Assembly: GCF_018588885.1 (NCBI RefSeq) | Contig: NZ_JAFFIW010000010.1 | Location: forward strand, 1-64,000 | Length of the DNA stretch: 64,000 nt | Source of the DNA: Mesorhizobium sp. dw_380 | GTDB lineage: Bacteria > Pseudomonadota > Alphaproteobacteria > Rhizobiales > Rhizobiaceae | Direction of reading: 5' to 3' | Shown here: positions 26,582 to 34,716 of the stretch, in pieces | Layout of the letters: each line of letters starts with the position of its first letter | How positions within the stretch are numbered: the first letter of the stretch is position 1 | The notes under the pieces: model-generated | Databases searched by the model: none | What the model was told of the DNA's origin: nothing | The model's input: only the letters and a program-made list of their open reading frames with translations | Position numbers and translations under genes: made by a program

Positions 26582-27819
26582 TGCGCCCGCTTGCCCTTCT
26601 GCTCGCGGCCGCGCTCGGCCTGCAGCCGGCCTTCGCCGACGGCCTGACCCCCAAGGCCAAGCGTGAGCTCGCGGCCAAGAATGGCGGTGTCTACGACGAT
26701 CCGGAATATGATCCGGCCACCACCGCCCGCATGTTCCGCGTTTCGCCCGGGCCAAGCTCGCTGCCGCCTGGCCAGGTCGCCTCGCGCATCAAGGACATCG
26801 CCCAGCTGCAGAGTTCGCGCGACAACCAGCTCGTCGGCTACGGCCTTGTCATCGGGCTCGCAGGATCGGGCGACAGCCTGCGCAATTCGCCGTTCACCGA
26901 ACAGTCGATCCGCGCCATGCTGGAAAATCTCGGCATCGCCACAGAGGGCGGCAGCGCACGCGCCAAGAACGTCGCCGCCGTCATCGTCACAGCTAATATG
27001 CCGCCCTACGTGCAGTCGGGCGCCCGCATCGACATCGACGTTTCCTCCATGGGCGACGCCACCTCGCTCGCCGGCGGCACGCTGATCATGACGCCGCTGA
27101 AGGCGGCGGACGGCGAGATCTACGCCGTCGGCCAGGGCGCCGTCATCGTTTCCGGCTTCACCGCCCAAGGCCAGGCCCAGCAATTGACGCAAGGCGTGCC
27201 GACCGCCGGCCGGGTGCCGAATGGCGCCATCGTCGAGCGTACGGTGAAGGCCGAGTTCGACGACCAGGCGATCTTGACGTTGCAATTGCGCAATCCCGAT
27301 TTTTCGACCGCCATCCGCATCGCCGACGCGATCAACGACTACACCAGCCAGCGCTTCGGCATGCGCGTGGCGGGCGAGCGCGATTCCCGCACCGTGCAGA
27401 TCGGGCGGCCGAAGAACGTTTCGGCGGCTCGCTTCTATGCCGAGATCGAAAATCTGGTGGTCGAATCCGACACGCCGGCCCGTGTCGTCATCGACGAACG
27501 CACCGGCACCATCGTCATCGGCAACGACGTCAAGATCTCGCGCGTCGCCATCAGCCACGGCACGCTGACCGTGCGCATCACGGAAGCGCCGCGCATCGTG
27601 CAGCCCGAACCCTTCTCCAAGGGTGTAACCGCCGTCGAACCTTTCACCGCCATCGACGCCAGCCGGCCCGACGCCCGCGTCGCAGTGCTCGACGGGCCCG
27701 ACCTGCAAACCCTCGTTTCCGGCCTCAACCGCCTCGGCGTCAAGCCGGACGGCATCATTGCCATCCTGCAAGGCATCAAGTCGGCCGGCGCCCTGCAAGC
27801 CGATCTGGTTCTCCAATAG
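26578..27819 (+). CDS. flgI: Flagellar P-ring protein FlgI
   Basis: 413 aa with a signal peptide (MMRPLALLLAAALGLQPAFA). Core motifs: RIKDIAQLQSSRDNQLVGYGLVIGLAGSGDS, VAAVIVTANMPPYVQSGARIDIDVSSMGDA and the C-terminal LNRLGVKPDGIIAILQGIKSAGAL. It forms the periplasmic bushing around the rod. Between the signal peptide and the core there is a ~40-residue stretch (KAKRELAAKNGGVYDDPEYD) that I do not recall from enteric FlgI. Coupled to flgA and followed three bases later by motE. Confidence 0.95.
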   Translation: MMRPLALLLAAALGLQPAFADGLTPKAKRELAAKNGGVYDDPEYDPATTARMFRVSPGPSSLPPGQVASRIKDIAQLQSSRDNQLVGYGLVIGLAGSGDSLRNSPFTEQSIRAMLENLGIATEGGSARAKNVAAVIVTANMPPYVQSGARIDIDVSSMGDATSLAGGTLIMTPLKAADGEIYAVGQGAVIVSGFTAQGQAQQLTQGVPTAGRVPNGAIVERTVKAEFDDQAILTLQLRNPDFSTAIRIADAINDYTSQRFGMRVAGERDSRTVQIGRPKNVSAARFYAEIENLVVESDTPARVVIDERTGTIVIGNDVKISRVAISHGTLTVRITEAPRIVQPEPFSKGVTAVEPFTAIDASRPDARVAVLDGPDLQTLVSGLNRLGVKPDGIIAILQGIKSAGALQADLVLQ

Positions 27820-27822
27820 GCG

Positions 27823-28410
27823 ATGCCGATGATCCCCTTCCTTTTATCCCATGAAAGACCCCGCCCCCGCGCCATCCTGTTCGCGGCCGCGGCTCTCGCG
27901 GCCATGTCCGCTTCCGGCGGCGGCGCCCATGGCGAGGATGCCGTTCGGCAGGTTCTGTCCGGAGCGCAGCCCGCGGTGGCGCCTCAGCAATTGACGCGGG
28001 AGAAGGCGCCGGACCAGAGCGAGATCGAGCGCTTCTGCTCCAACATCGCCGACGCCGCCCGCGACCGCCGCTATGCCTTGCAAGCCGAGGAATTGAAGCA
28101 GCTCCAGGCCGGCATCGACGAGCGCATGAAGGCGCTGGACGCGAAAAAGGCCGAATACGAGACTTGGCTGAAGCGGCGCGAAGTGTTCCTGGCCCGGGCC
28201 GAGGACGGCGTCGTCAAGATCTACGCCGGCATGAAGCCCGATGCGGCGGCCGAACGCCTGGCAATCGTCAACGCCGACCTCGCCGCGGCCATCCTGATGA
28301 AGCTCGATGCGCGCAAGGCCGGCGTCATTCTCAACGAAATGGACCAGAAGGCGGCGGCGACGCTCACCGGCATCATGGCCAGCGCGGCCCGAAGGGTAGA
28401 TCCGTCATGA
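27823..28410 (+). CDS. motE: MotE, periplasmic chaperone-like protein for MotC
   Basis: 195 aa. An N-terminal hydrophobic segment (AILFAAAALAAMSASGGGAHG) suggests export. Then comes a coiled coil (EELKQLQAGIDERMKALDAKKAEYETWLKRREVFL) and a C-terminal MgtE-N/FliG-like segment (AAAILMKLDARKAGVILNEMDQKAAATL). In S. meliloti the gene between flgI and flgH is motE, reported to be needed for stability of MotC; the order is the same here. It overlaps flgH by four bases. The first codon could also be Met3. Confidence 0.87.
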   Translation: MPMIPFLLSHERPRPRAILFAAAALAAMSASGGGAHGEDAVRQVLSGAQPAVAPQQLTREKAPDQSEIERFCSNIADAARDRRYALQAEELKQLQAGIDERMKALDAKKAEYETWLKRREVFLARAEDGVVKIYAGMKPDAAAERLAIVNADLAAAILMKLDARKAGVILNEMDQKAAATLTGIMASAARRVDPS

Positions 28411-29114
28411 TCCGCAGAATGCTTGTCCTGTGCGCGGTCGCGGCGCTGTCCGGCTGCGGCACCAACCTCAGGGAGGTCGGCAAGGAACCAGCGCTGTCCC
28501 CGGTGGGCTCCGGCATCGACGGCGGCGACGCCGGCTCTCTCTACAAATACCCCGAGACGCCGCGCGCACCGGTCAAGAAGTTCTCGCTGTGGGACGATCG
28601 CCAGAGCCGGCTGTTCACCGATCCCCGCGCGCTGTCCCAGGGCGACATCCTGACCGTCAGGATCAAGATCAACGACCGCGCCAACTTCAAGAACCAGAAC
28701 GACAGGAGCCGCACCGCCAACCGCACGCTCGGCCTCGACCTCAGCGCGCAGTGGGACAAATGGAGCACCGCCGGCAAGGGCTCCGGCACGATCAACTCCG
28801 CCACCGACACAACCGCCGACGGTGAGATCAAGCGCTCGGAAACGCTGGAGCTCAATGTCGCCGCCATCGTTACCGACGTGCTGCCAAACGGCAATCTGAT
28901 GATCACGGGTTCGCAGGAGGTGCGCGTCAACGCCGAACTCAGGGTGCTGACCATTGCCGGCATCGTGCGGCCGGCCGATATCGGCGCCGAGAACACGATT
29001 CCCTACGAACGCATCGCCGAGGCGCGCATCTCCTACGGCGGGCGCGGCCGCATCACCGAGATCCAGCAGCCGGCCTACGGCCAGCAGGTTCTCGACCAGG
29101 TTCTTCCGTTCTAG
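28407..29114 (+). CDS. flgH: Flagellar L-ring lipoprotein FlgH
   Basis: 235 aa outer-membrane lipoprotein with lipobox LSGC in MIRRMLVLCAVAALSGCGTN. Conserved body: SLWDDRQSRLFTDPRALSQGDILTVRIKINDRA, and ITGSQEVRVNAELRVLTIAGIVRPADI. It forms the outer-membrane ring around the rod. Start ATGA overlaps the motE stop. Confidence 0.95.
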   Translation: MIRRMLVLCAVAALSGCGTNLREVGKEPALSPVGSGIDGGDAGSLYKYPETPRAPVKKFSLWDDRQSRLFTDPRALSQGDILTVRIKINDRANFKNQNDRSRTANRTLGLDLSAQWDKWSTAGKGSGTINSATDTTADGEIKRSETLELNVAAIVTDVLPNGNLMITGSQEVRVNAELRVLTIAGIVRPADIGAENTIPYERIAEARISYGGRGRITEIQQPAYGQQVLDQVLPF

Positions 29115-29134
29115 GGATTGGGGAACAAAGCACC

Positions 29135-29629
29135 GTGGCCAATGTCGAACAGCTTCAGCCCCGCAAGGGTCCTTCCCTTGCCGTCCAGGGCGCCATGCTG
29201 CTGGTGGTGACGGCCGCCGCCATCGGTATGGGCTGGCTGTCCGGCGGCTATCTCAAGGGCGTCGGAGCACCATCATCGGTGCCGGTCGCGCCGGAGAATG
29301 AGGGCAAGGTCGACCAGCCCGCCGCCGCGCAACAGCCGGGCACCGGGCCGACGCTTGTCGCGCTGGCACCGATCACCACCAACATCGCCTCGCCTGCCGA
29401 CACCTGGATCAGGGTGGAAGCATCCGTGGTCTATGACGCGCCGCAGCTGCCGGCGATGGCGGAGGACATCCAACAGGATCTTCTGGCCTTCGTGCGCACG
29501 TTGAAGATGCACCAGATCGAGGGCGCGAGCGGCTACCAGCACCTGAAAGCCGATCTCGAGGAACGCGCCTCGATCCGCAGCCAGGGCCACGCCAAACAAG
29601 TACTCATCAGGACATTGCTGCTCGAATGA
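29135..29629 (+). CDS. fliL: Flagellar basal-body-associated protein FliL
   Basis: 164 aa. One membrane span near residues 17-38 (VQGAMLLVVTAAAIGMGWLSGGYL), a Pro/Ala linker, then the periplasmic FliL domain (TWIRVEASVVYDAPQL...QDLLAFVRTLKMHQIEGASG). The C-terminus RSQGHAKQVLIRTLLLE is typical. Start is GTG; GGGGAA lies about 10 bases upstream. Four-base overlap with fliP. Role: stator-associated. Confidence 0.92.
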   Translation: MANVEQLQPRKGPSLAVQGAMLLVVTAAAIGMGWLSGGYLKGVGAPSSVPVAPENEGKVDQPAAAQQPGTGPTLVALAPITTNIASPADTWIRVEASVVYDAPQLPAMAEDIQQDLLAFVRTLKMHQIEGASGYQHLKADLEERASIRSQGHAKQVLIRTLLLE

Positions 29630-30357
29630 GAAAATTCCTTCTTGCCGTGGCGCTGATCGGTGCCGCCACGTCGATCGCGACAGCCCAGCAGCTGGACCTC
29701 GGCGGCATCGGCAAGGCCGACGGCACCACCGTCGGCTACATCATCCAGATGTTCGGCCTGCTGACCGTATTGTCGGTGGCGCCGGGTCTGCTGATCATGG
29801 TCACCAGCTTCACCCGTTTCGTCATCGCCTTCTCGATCCTGCGCGCCGGCATCGGCCTGCAATCGACGCCGGCAAACCTCATCCTGATTTCGCTGTCGCT
29901 GTTCATGACCTTCTATGTCATGGCGCCGACCTTCGATCAGGCCTGGAACACCGGCGTCAAGCCGCTGATGGACAACCAGATCAGCCAGACCGAGGCGTTC
30001 GAGAAGATTTCGGATCCGTTCCGCACCTTCATGCTGCACAATGTGCGCGACAAGGATTTCGACCTCTTCGCCGACCTCGCCCGCGAGCGCGGCCAGGTGG
30101 TTGCCAAAGAGACGGTCGACCTGCGCATCCTGGTGCCAGCCTTCATGATCTCCGAGATCCGCCGTGGTTTCGAGATCGGCTTCCTGATCGTATTGCCGTT
30201 CCTGGTCATCGATTTGATCGTGGCCACCATAACCATGGCGATGGGCATGATGATGCTGCCGCCCACCGTGGTGTCGCTGCCGTTCAAGATCCTGTTCTTC
30301 GTCCTGATCGACGGCTGGAACCTGCTTGTCGGCAGCCTGGTGCGCTCCTTCACCTGA
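29626..30357 (+). CDS. fliP: Flagellar export gate protein FliP
   Basis: 243 aa. A cleavable signal (MRKFLLAVALIGAATSIATAQQ) is followed by FliP signatures IQMFGLLTVLSVAPGLLIMVTSFTRFVIAFSILR and PAFMISEIRRGFEIGFLIVLPFLVIDLIVA, ending GWNLLVGSLVRSF. Core of the export gate with FliQ and FliR. Last gene of the flgB operon. Confidence 0.96.
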   Translation: MRKFLLAVALIGAATSIATAQQLDLGGIGKADGTTVGYIIQMFGLLTVLSVAPGLLIMVTSFTRFVIAFSILRAGIGLQSTPANLILISLSLFMTFYVMAPTFDQAWNTGVKPLMDNQISQTEAFEKISDPFRTFMLHNVRDKDFDLFADLARERGQVVAKETVDLRILVPAFMISEIRRGFEIGFLIVLPFLVIDLIVATITMAMGMMMLPPTVVSLPFKILFFVLIDGWNLLVGSLVRSFT

Positions 30358-30378
30358 CCTCGCCGTCTCGCAGAGCCT

Positions 30379-30405
30379 CGACTGTCCGGAAGAACCGGGC
30401 AGTCG
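30379..30405 (+). terminator. Hairpin after fliP
   Basis: 11-bp stem CGACTGTCCGG/CCGGGCAGTCG with one G-T pair and loop AAGAA, 22 bases after the fliP stop. There is no immediate T-run, but TTTTTC lies about 15 bases on, so the termination claim is moderate. Confidence 0.5.
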
Positions 30406-30441
30406 GGAGACGCCATCGAATTTTTCTCCAATTATTTTCGA

Positions 30442-30563
30442 TTAACCGTCCGGTTTAGTCCTTTGGTAGGGACTAGCCGCCATAGTCGCTCGCAGATGGC
30501 GGGTGACCTGTTTCAACGGTCATGGGCATGATGCCGCTCCGTCATACCGGACAAGCCGGTATG
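30442..30563 (+). promoter_or_regulatory. Flagellin 1 upstream element and leader hairpin
   Basis: TTAACCGTCCGGT at 30442-30454 matches TTAACAGGCCGTT upstream of the second flagellin (shared TTAACNGNCCGNT), 158 and 164 bases before the two starts. An AACCG/CGGTT palindrome (30444-30455) lies within it. Nearer the gene, CATACCGG/CCGGTATG (30543-30563) forms an 8-bp hairpin ending 36 bases before the ATG. No CRCRCAAG-N10-TAKYSY box is present, consistent with flagellins being a later class. A post-transcriptional role for the hairpin is inferred. Confidence 0.5.
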
Positions 30564-30599
30564 TCAAAAAAACACCCGTAAAATCAAGGTACGAGTATC

Positions 30600-31586
30600 A
30601 TGTCCAGCATCATGACGAACACCGCCGCGTTGACCGCGCTGCAGAGCCTCAACGCCACCAGCAAATCCCTCCAGGACACCCAGGCCCGCATCTCGACGGG
30701 TTACCGCGTCTCCCAGGCTTCCGACAACGCCGCCTACTGGTCGATCGCCACCACGATGCGCTCCGACAACCAGGCTATGTCCACCGTTTCGGACGCGCTC
30801 GGTCTCGGCGCTTCGAAAGTCGACACCGCTTACACCGGCATGAACAGCGCGATTACCACGATCAACCAGATCCAGCAGAAACTGACCGCATCTTACGGCC
30901 AGACGGATGCGTCGAAGGAAAAGACCCAGGTCGAAATCGCCGCTCTTCAGAAGCAGCTGAAGTCCTATGCCGACGGCGCCACCTTCTCCGGCACCAACAT
31001 GCTGTCCGTAAACAGTGGCACGGCCACGACGGCTGCCGACGTCAAGATCGTTTCGGCCTTCAACCGCAGCGCCACCGGCGCGGTTTCAATCTCCACGATC
31101 GACGTCAACGTGGAAAGCATCAAGCTATATGAAGCCGGTGCTTCAGCGACTGCCAAAGGCATCCTCGACACCGACCGCCTCGGCATCTCCGGCGTTGCTG
31201 CAGCGGCCTCGGCCCCGACCCTCGGCGCTGCCGCGGCTGCTACCGACACCTATTCGGTCGCCTCGTTGAAAATCTTCTCGGGCACCACGGCCGCCAGCGA
31301 TACCCAGATCCAGCAGATGATGACCGTCGTCGACGCCGCGCTCAAGGATATGACGACCGCCGCCACCAAGCTCGGCGCCGCCAAGAGCTCCATCGACCTG
31401 CAGAAGACCTTCACGCAGAACCTGATGGACTCCATCGATCGCGGTGTCGGCCAGCTCGTCGATGCCGACATGAACAAGGAATCGACCCGTCTGCAGGCCT
31501 TGCAGGTCCAGCAGCAGCTCGGCGTCCAGGCGCTGTCGATCGCCAACGGATCGTCGCAGTCGATCCTGTCGCTCTTCCGCGGCTGA
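30600..31586 (+). CDS. Flagellin, copy 1 (FlaA-like)
   Basis: 328 aa filament subunit. The N-terminal D0/D1 region (SIMTNTAALTALQSLNATS, QARISTGYRVSQASDNAAYW) and C-terminal D1/D0 region (SSIDLQKTFTQNLMDSIDRG, ending SIANGSSQSILSLFRG) are typical of rhizobial flagellins. The variable Ala-rich middle spans about residues 135-230. No Cys. ATG start with AAGG about 10 bases upstream. It lies directly downstream of fliP, as flaA does in S. meliloti, and is flanked by its own promoter region and a strong terminator, so it is transcribed alone. Which S. meliloti fla gene it corresponds to cannot be decided by eye. Confidence 0.95.
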   Translation: MSSIMTNTAALTALQSLNATSKSLQDTQARISTGYRVSQASDNAAYWSIATTMRSDNQAMSTVSDALGLGASKVDTAYTGMNSAITTINQIQQKLTASYGQTDASKEKTQVEIAALQKQLKSYADGATFSGTNMLSVNSGTATTAADVKIVSAFNRSATGAVSISTIDVNVESIKLYEAGASATAKGILDTDRLGISGVAAAASAPTLGAAAAATDTYSVASLKIFSGTTAASDTQIQQMMTVVDAALKDMTTAATKLGAAKSSIDLQKTFTQNLMDSIDRGVGQLVDADMNKESTRLQALQVQQQLGVQALSIANGSSQSILSLFRG

Positions 31587-31612
31587 TCGCGCTCAACCGA
31601 TTACATCAAGCA

Positions 31613-31643
31613 AACGGGCCGCGCCAAAAGCGCGGCCCGTTTT
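31613..31643 (+). terminator. Rho-independent terminator of flagellin 1
   Basis: 13-bp perfect stem AAACGGGCCGCGC/GCGCGGCCCGTTT with loop CAAAA, followed by T. Strong GC core and terminal T stretch, 26 bases after the stop codon. Confidence 0.88.
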
Positions 31644-31697
31644 GCGTTTGCTCCAGCCCCGCGCAATCCTCGTTCCTTAACCCTCGAAAGCGAGCCT

Positions 31698-31840
31698 TTA
31701 ACAGGCCGTTAACCATAACGCGCTAGTCATGGTTAACCAATAGCTTACAACGGATTGGCGAATCGGCCCGGTCGGCGCGACGGCAATCCATGGGCGGGCC
31801 AGGCGGCTCGCGAGGGCAACGCCGGTTTTGAGAAACCGGC
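31698..31840 (+). promoter_or_regulatory. Flagellin 2 upstream element, palindrome and leader hairpin
   Basis: TTAACAGGCCGTT (31698-31710) matches the flagellin 1 element. It runs into a 9-bp perfect inverted repeat GTTAACCAT (31708-31716)/ATGGTTAAC (31729-31737) with a 12-base spacer, an operator-like design. The leader hairpin GCCGGTTT/AAACCGGC (31821-31840, loop TGAG) lies 21 bases before the TTG and shares the ACCGG/CCGGT core with the flagellin 1 hairpin. Confidence 0.5.
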
Positions 31841-31861
31841 CTGGAAAAAGGAGCGAGTTTC

Positions 31862-32932
31862 TTGGCGAGCATCATGACAAACGCTGCGGCGTTGACAGCA
31901 CTTCAAAGCCTCAACGCCACCAACAAATCGCTCGAGCAGACACAGGCCCGGATCTCGACCGGCTACAGGGTCTCAGAGGCCTCCGACAACGCCGCCTACT
32001 GGTCGATCGCCACGACGATGCGCTCCGACAACCAGGCGCTGTCGACCGTGCAGGATGCCCTCGGTCTCGGCGCCTCGAAGGTCGACACGGCCTACACCGG
32101 CATGAACAATGCGCTGGACACGATCGGCAAGATCAAGACCAAGCTGCTTTCCACCATTGGCCAGACGGCTGCCGCCAAGGCAAAGACGCAGACCGAAATC
32201 ACGGCGCTCCAGGCGCAAATGAAGTCCTTTGCCGATGCCGCCACTTTTTCGGGTTCGAACTACCTTTCGGTGACGTCCAAGCAGGTCTCGGCCGCCAATG
32301 ACGGCGTCCAGGCTGACGCCCAGATCGTATCCTCGTTCAACCGCTCCTCGTCGGGCGCCATCTCGCTTGGTACGATCGACATCAATGTCGAAAGCACCAA
32401 GCTGTTCGATTCCGGCCTCGCCACCGGCGTCAAGAACTACGGCACGCTCGACCGCCAGACCTCCGTCTACGCCACGGCGGCCGCCCAGAGCCTGTACGAC
32501 ACCGCCTATGCGACCGCGCTCGCGGGCGGCGGCACGGACATCGCCGCCAACAACGCGGGCCAGACCGCGGCCGGAGCGGCGGTTGCCAGGATCGACAACG
32601 TTTCCGCCTACAACCTCGACATCACGGCGGCGGGCGTAACCGACGATATCATCACCCAGATGGTCGGCAAGATCGACAAGGTGATGAGCCAGTTGACCGA
32701 CTCCGCCACCATCCTCGGTTCGGCCAAGAGCAGCATCGACCTGCAGAAGACCTTCACGCAGAGCCTGATGGACTCCATCGACCGCGGCGTCGGCCAGCTC
32801 GTCGACGCCGATATGAACAAGGAATCGACCCGCCTCCAGGCGCTGCAGGTGCAGCAGCAGCTCGGCATCCAGTCGCTGTCGATCGCCAACAGCTCCTCCC
32901 AGTCGATCCTGTCGCTGTTCAAGAACGGCTAG
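31862..32932 (+). CDS. Flagellin, copy 2
   Basis: 356 aa. Ends are nearly identical to copy 1 (QARISTGYRVSEASDNAAYW; SIDLQKTFTQSLMDSIDRG; SSQSILSLFKNG), while the middle ~170-270 differs and is longer. Translation appears to start at TTG: AAGGAG lies eight bases upstream of it, whereas the ATG four codons later has no spaced ribosome site. A TTG start for such an abundant protein would hold its yield below that of copy 1. Monocistronic, with its own upstream palindrome and terminator. Confidence 0.94.
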   Translation: MASIMTNAAALTALQSLNATNKSLEQTQARISTGYRVSEASDNAAYWSIATTMRSDNQALSTVQDALGLGASKVDTAYTGMNNALDTIGKIKTKLLSTIGQTAAAKAKTQTEITALQAQMKSFADAATFSGSNYLSVTSKQVSAANDGVQADAQIVSSFNRSSSGAISLGTIDINVESTKLFDSGLATGVKNYGTLDRQTSVYATAAAQSLYDTAYATALAGGGTDIAANNAGQTAAGAAVARIDNVSAYNLDITAAGVTDDIITQMVGKIDKVMSQLTDSATILGSAKSSIDLQKTFTQSLMDSIDRGVGQLVDADMNKESTRLQALQVQQQLGIQSLSIANSSSQSILSLFKNG

Positions 32933-32970
32933 TTCAGCCGTAGCTGACAGATATCCGTACTTCCCATTCA

Positions 32971-32995
32971 CGGGCCGCGCCGCAAGCGCGGCCCG
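32971..32995 (+). terminator. Rho-independent terminator of flagellin 2
   Basis: 10-bp perfect stem CGGGCCGCGC/GCGCGGCCCG with loop CGCAA, followed by ATTTCATTTT. Same stem core as the flagellin 1 terminator, so the two genes were probably duplicated together with their 3' ends. Confidence 0.85.
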
Positions 32996-33005
32996 ATTTC
33001 ATTTT

Positions 33006-33029
33006 CGCACAAGCTTCGGGGGCTAGTGT
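33006..33029 (+). promoter_or_regulatory. Shared flagellar operon box upstream of fliF
   Basis: CGCACAAG (33006-33013), 10 bases, TAGTGT (33024-33029), 34 bases before the fliF GTG and just after the flagellin 2 terminator. In Brucella the Rem orthologue FtcR is reported to bind upstream of fliF, which makes this a candidate Rem site. Confidence 0.7.
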
Positions 33030-33063
33030 TCCGGCGGACAGTCATGCTGGGAGTCGCTCAATC

Positions 33064-34713
33064 GTGCCGGAACAGATCCAGAGCATCATCTCGAATCTCC
33101 GCGGCTTTGGCGTCAGGCGCCTGGCCATGCTGGCGGGCATCGCCGTCCTGGTGATGGGCGTCATCGGCATCGCCTCGGTCTATCTCAACCGCCCGGCCTA
33201 CGACACGCTCTACGTCGGGCTCGACCGCTCCGACGTGAACCAGATCGGCCTGGTTCTGGGCGAGGCCGGCATCGGCTTCGACGTCGGCGCCGACGGAACT
33301 TCCGTGCTGGTGCCGGCCGGCACTACGGCGCAGGCGCGCATGCTGCTTGCCGAAAAGGGTCTGCCGACCAGCGCCAATGCCGGTTACGAACTGTTCGACA
33401 ATGTCGGCGCCATGGGCCTCACCTCGTTCATGCAGCAGATCACTCGCGTGCGTGCGCTCGAGGGCGAGATCGCCCGCACCATCCAGTCCATATCGGGCAT
33501 CAAGGCGGCGCGCGTCCACATCGTCATGTCCGAGCGCGCCAATTTCCGCCGCGACGAGCAGCAGCCCTCGGCATCGGTCGTCATCCGCTATGCCGGCATC
33601 GACGCCGAGAAAAGCGCCCAGTCGATCCGCCATCTCGTCGCCGCCGCGGTCCCCGGCCTTTCGGCCGACAAGGTGACGGTGCTCGATTCCAACGGCAACC
33701 TGCTGGCCGCCGGCGATGATCCCTCCAACACCAGTGCGGCCCGCACGCTCGGCGTCGAGCAGACCGTGGAGGCGCAGATCGGCGACAACATCCGCCGCGC
33801 GCTCACACCCTATCTCGGCCCCGACAATTTCCGTGCCAGCGTCAAGGCCGAGGTCAACACCGACACTCGCCAGACCGAAGAAACCATTTTCGATCCGAAT
33901 TCCCGCGTCGAACGCTCCGTGCAGTCGGTGCGCGCCAACGAAAACAGCAACCAGAAGCAGGCTTCGACCCCGGCCAGCGTCGAGCAGAACCTGCCGGAGA
34001 CCCAGGCGACCAGCACCGAGGGTCCGCAGACCTCTTCGGCGAACGACCGCAAGGAGGAGATCACCAATTACGAGATCAACTCCAAGAAGATCGCCACCGT
34101 CTCCAATGGCTACACCGTAACCAAGATGTCGATAGCCGTCGTCGTCAACCAGGACCGGCTGAAGACGATCCTGGGCAAGGATGCGACGCCCGAACAGATC
34201 GCCAAGCGCGTCGCCGAGATCCAGAAGATGGTAAGTTCCGCCACCGGCCTCGACGACAAGCGCGGCGACGTCATCGACGTCTCGGCGGTCGAGTTCATCG
34301 ACGGGCTGGATGGCGAGGCGATCCCGCAGGCTGGAATGCTGGATTCCATCGGCCAGCATGCCGGCACGCTGATCAACGCCGGCGCTTTCGTCGTCGTGGT
34401 GTTCCTGGTCGCCTTCTTCGGCTTGCGGCCGATGGCGGCGGCGCTGACGGCAAAGTCGGCGCCCGCCCTATCGGGCCCCAATTTCGATGAGGTCCAGCGG
34501 TCGTTGCCGACACCGGAGGCAGCCGCGAACGCAGATGCGGGTGCCGCCATCGGCGCCTTGCCCGGCGCGCGGCCAGGTGCCACTCCGCTCGATGACCTTC
34601 GCCAGAAGATCAGGCCGGCACCGCAGGAGCGGCTTGCCCGCATGGTCGACCTCAATGAGGAGCGCACAGCGCAGATCCTGCGCAAATGGGCGGCCCAGGA
34701 AGTCGCGGCATAA
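33064..34713 (+). CDS. fliF: Flagellar MS-ring protein FliF
   Basis: 549 aa. Two membrane spans: near the N-terminus (RLAMLAGIAVLVMGVIGIASVYL) and near residue 440 (LINAGAFVVVVFLVAFFGLRPM). Periplasmic ring-building motifs include YELFDNVGAMGLTSFMQQI and RVRALEGEIARTIQSI. The cytoplasmic C-terminus RMVDLNEERTAQILRKWAAQ is the FliG-binding region. Start is GTG with GGGAG upstream. First gene of a tightly packed operon to fliK and beyond. Confidence 0.96.
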   Translation: MPEQIQSIISNLRGFGVRRLAMLAGIAVLVMGVIGIASVYLNRPAYDTLYVGLDRSDVNQIGLVLGEAGIGFDVGADGTSVLVPAGTTAQARMLLAEKGLPTSANAGYELFDNVGAMGLTSFMQQITRVRALEGEIARTIQSISGIKAARVHIVMSERANFRRDEQQPSASVVIRYAGIDAEKSAQSIRHLVAAAVPGLSADKVTVLDSNGNLLAAGDDPSNTSAARTLGVEQTVEAQIGDNIRRALTPYLGPDNFRASVKAEVNTDTRQTEETIFDPNSRVERSVQSVRANENSNQKQASTPASVEQNLPETQATSTEGPQTSSANDRKEEITNYEINSKKIATVSNGYTVTKMSIAVVVNQDRLKTILGKDATPEQIAKRVAEIQKMVSSATGLDDKRGDVIDVSAVEFIDGLDGEAIPQAGMLDSIGQHAGTLINAGAFVVVVFLVAFFGLRPMAAALTAKSAPALSGPNFDEVQRSLPTPEAAANADAGAAIGALPGARPGATPLDDLRQKIRPAPQERLARMVDLNEERTAQILRKWAAQEVAA

Positions 34714-34716
34714 ACC

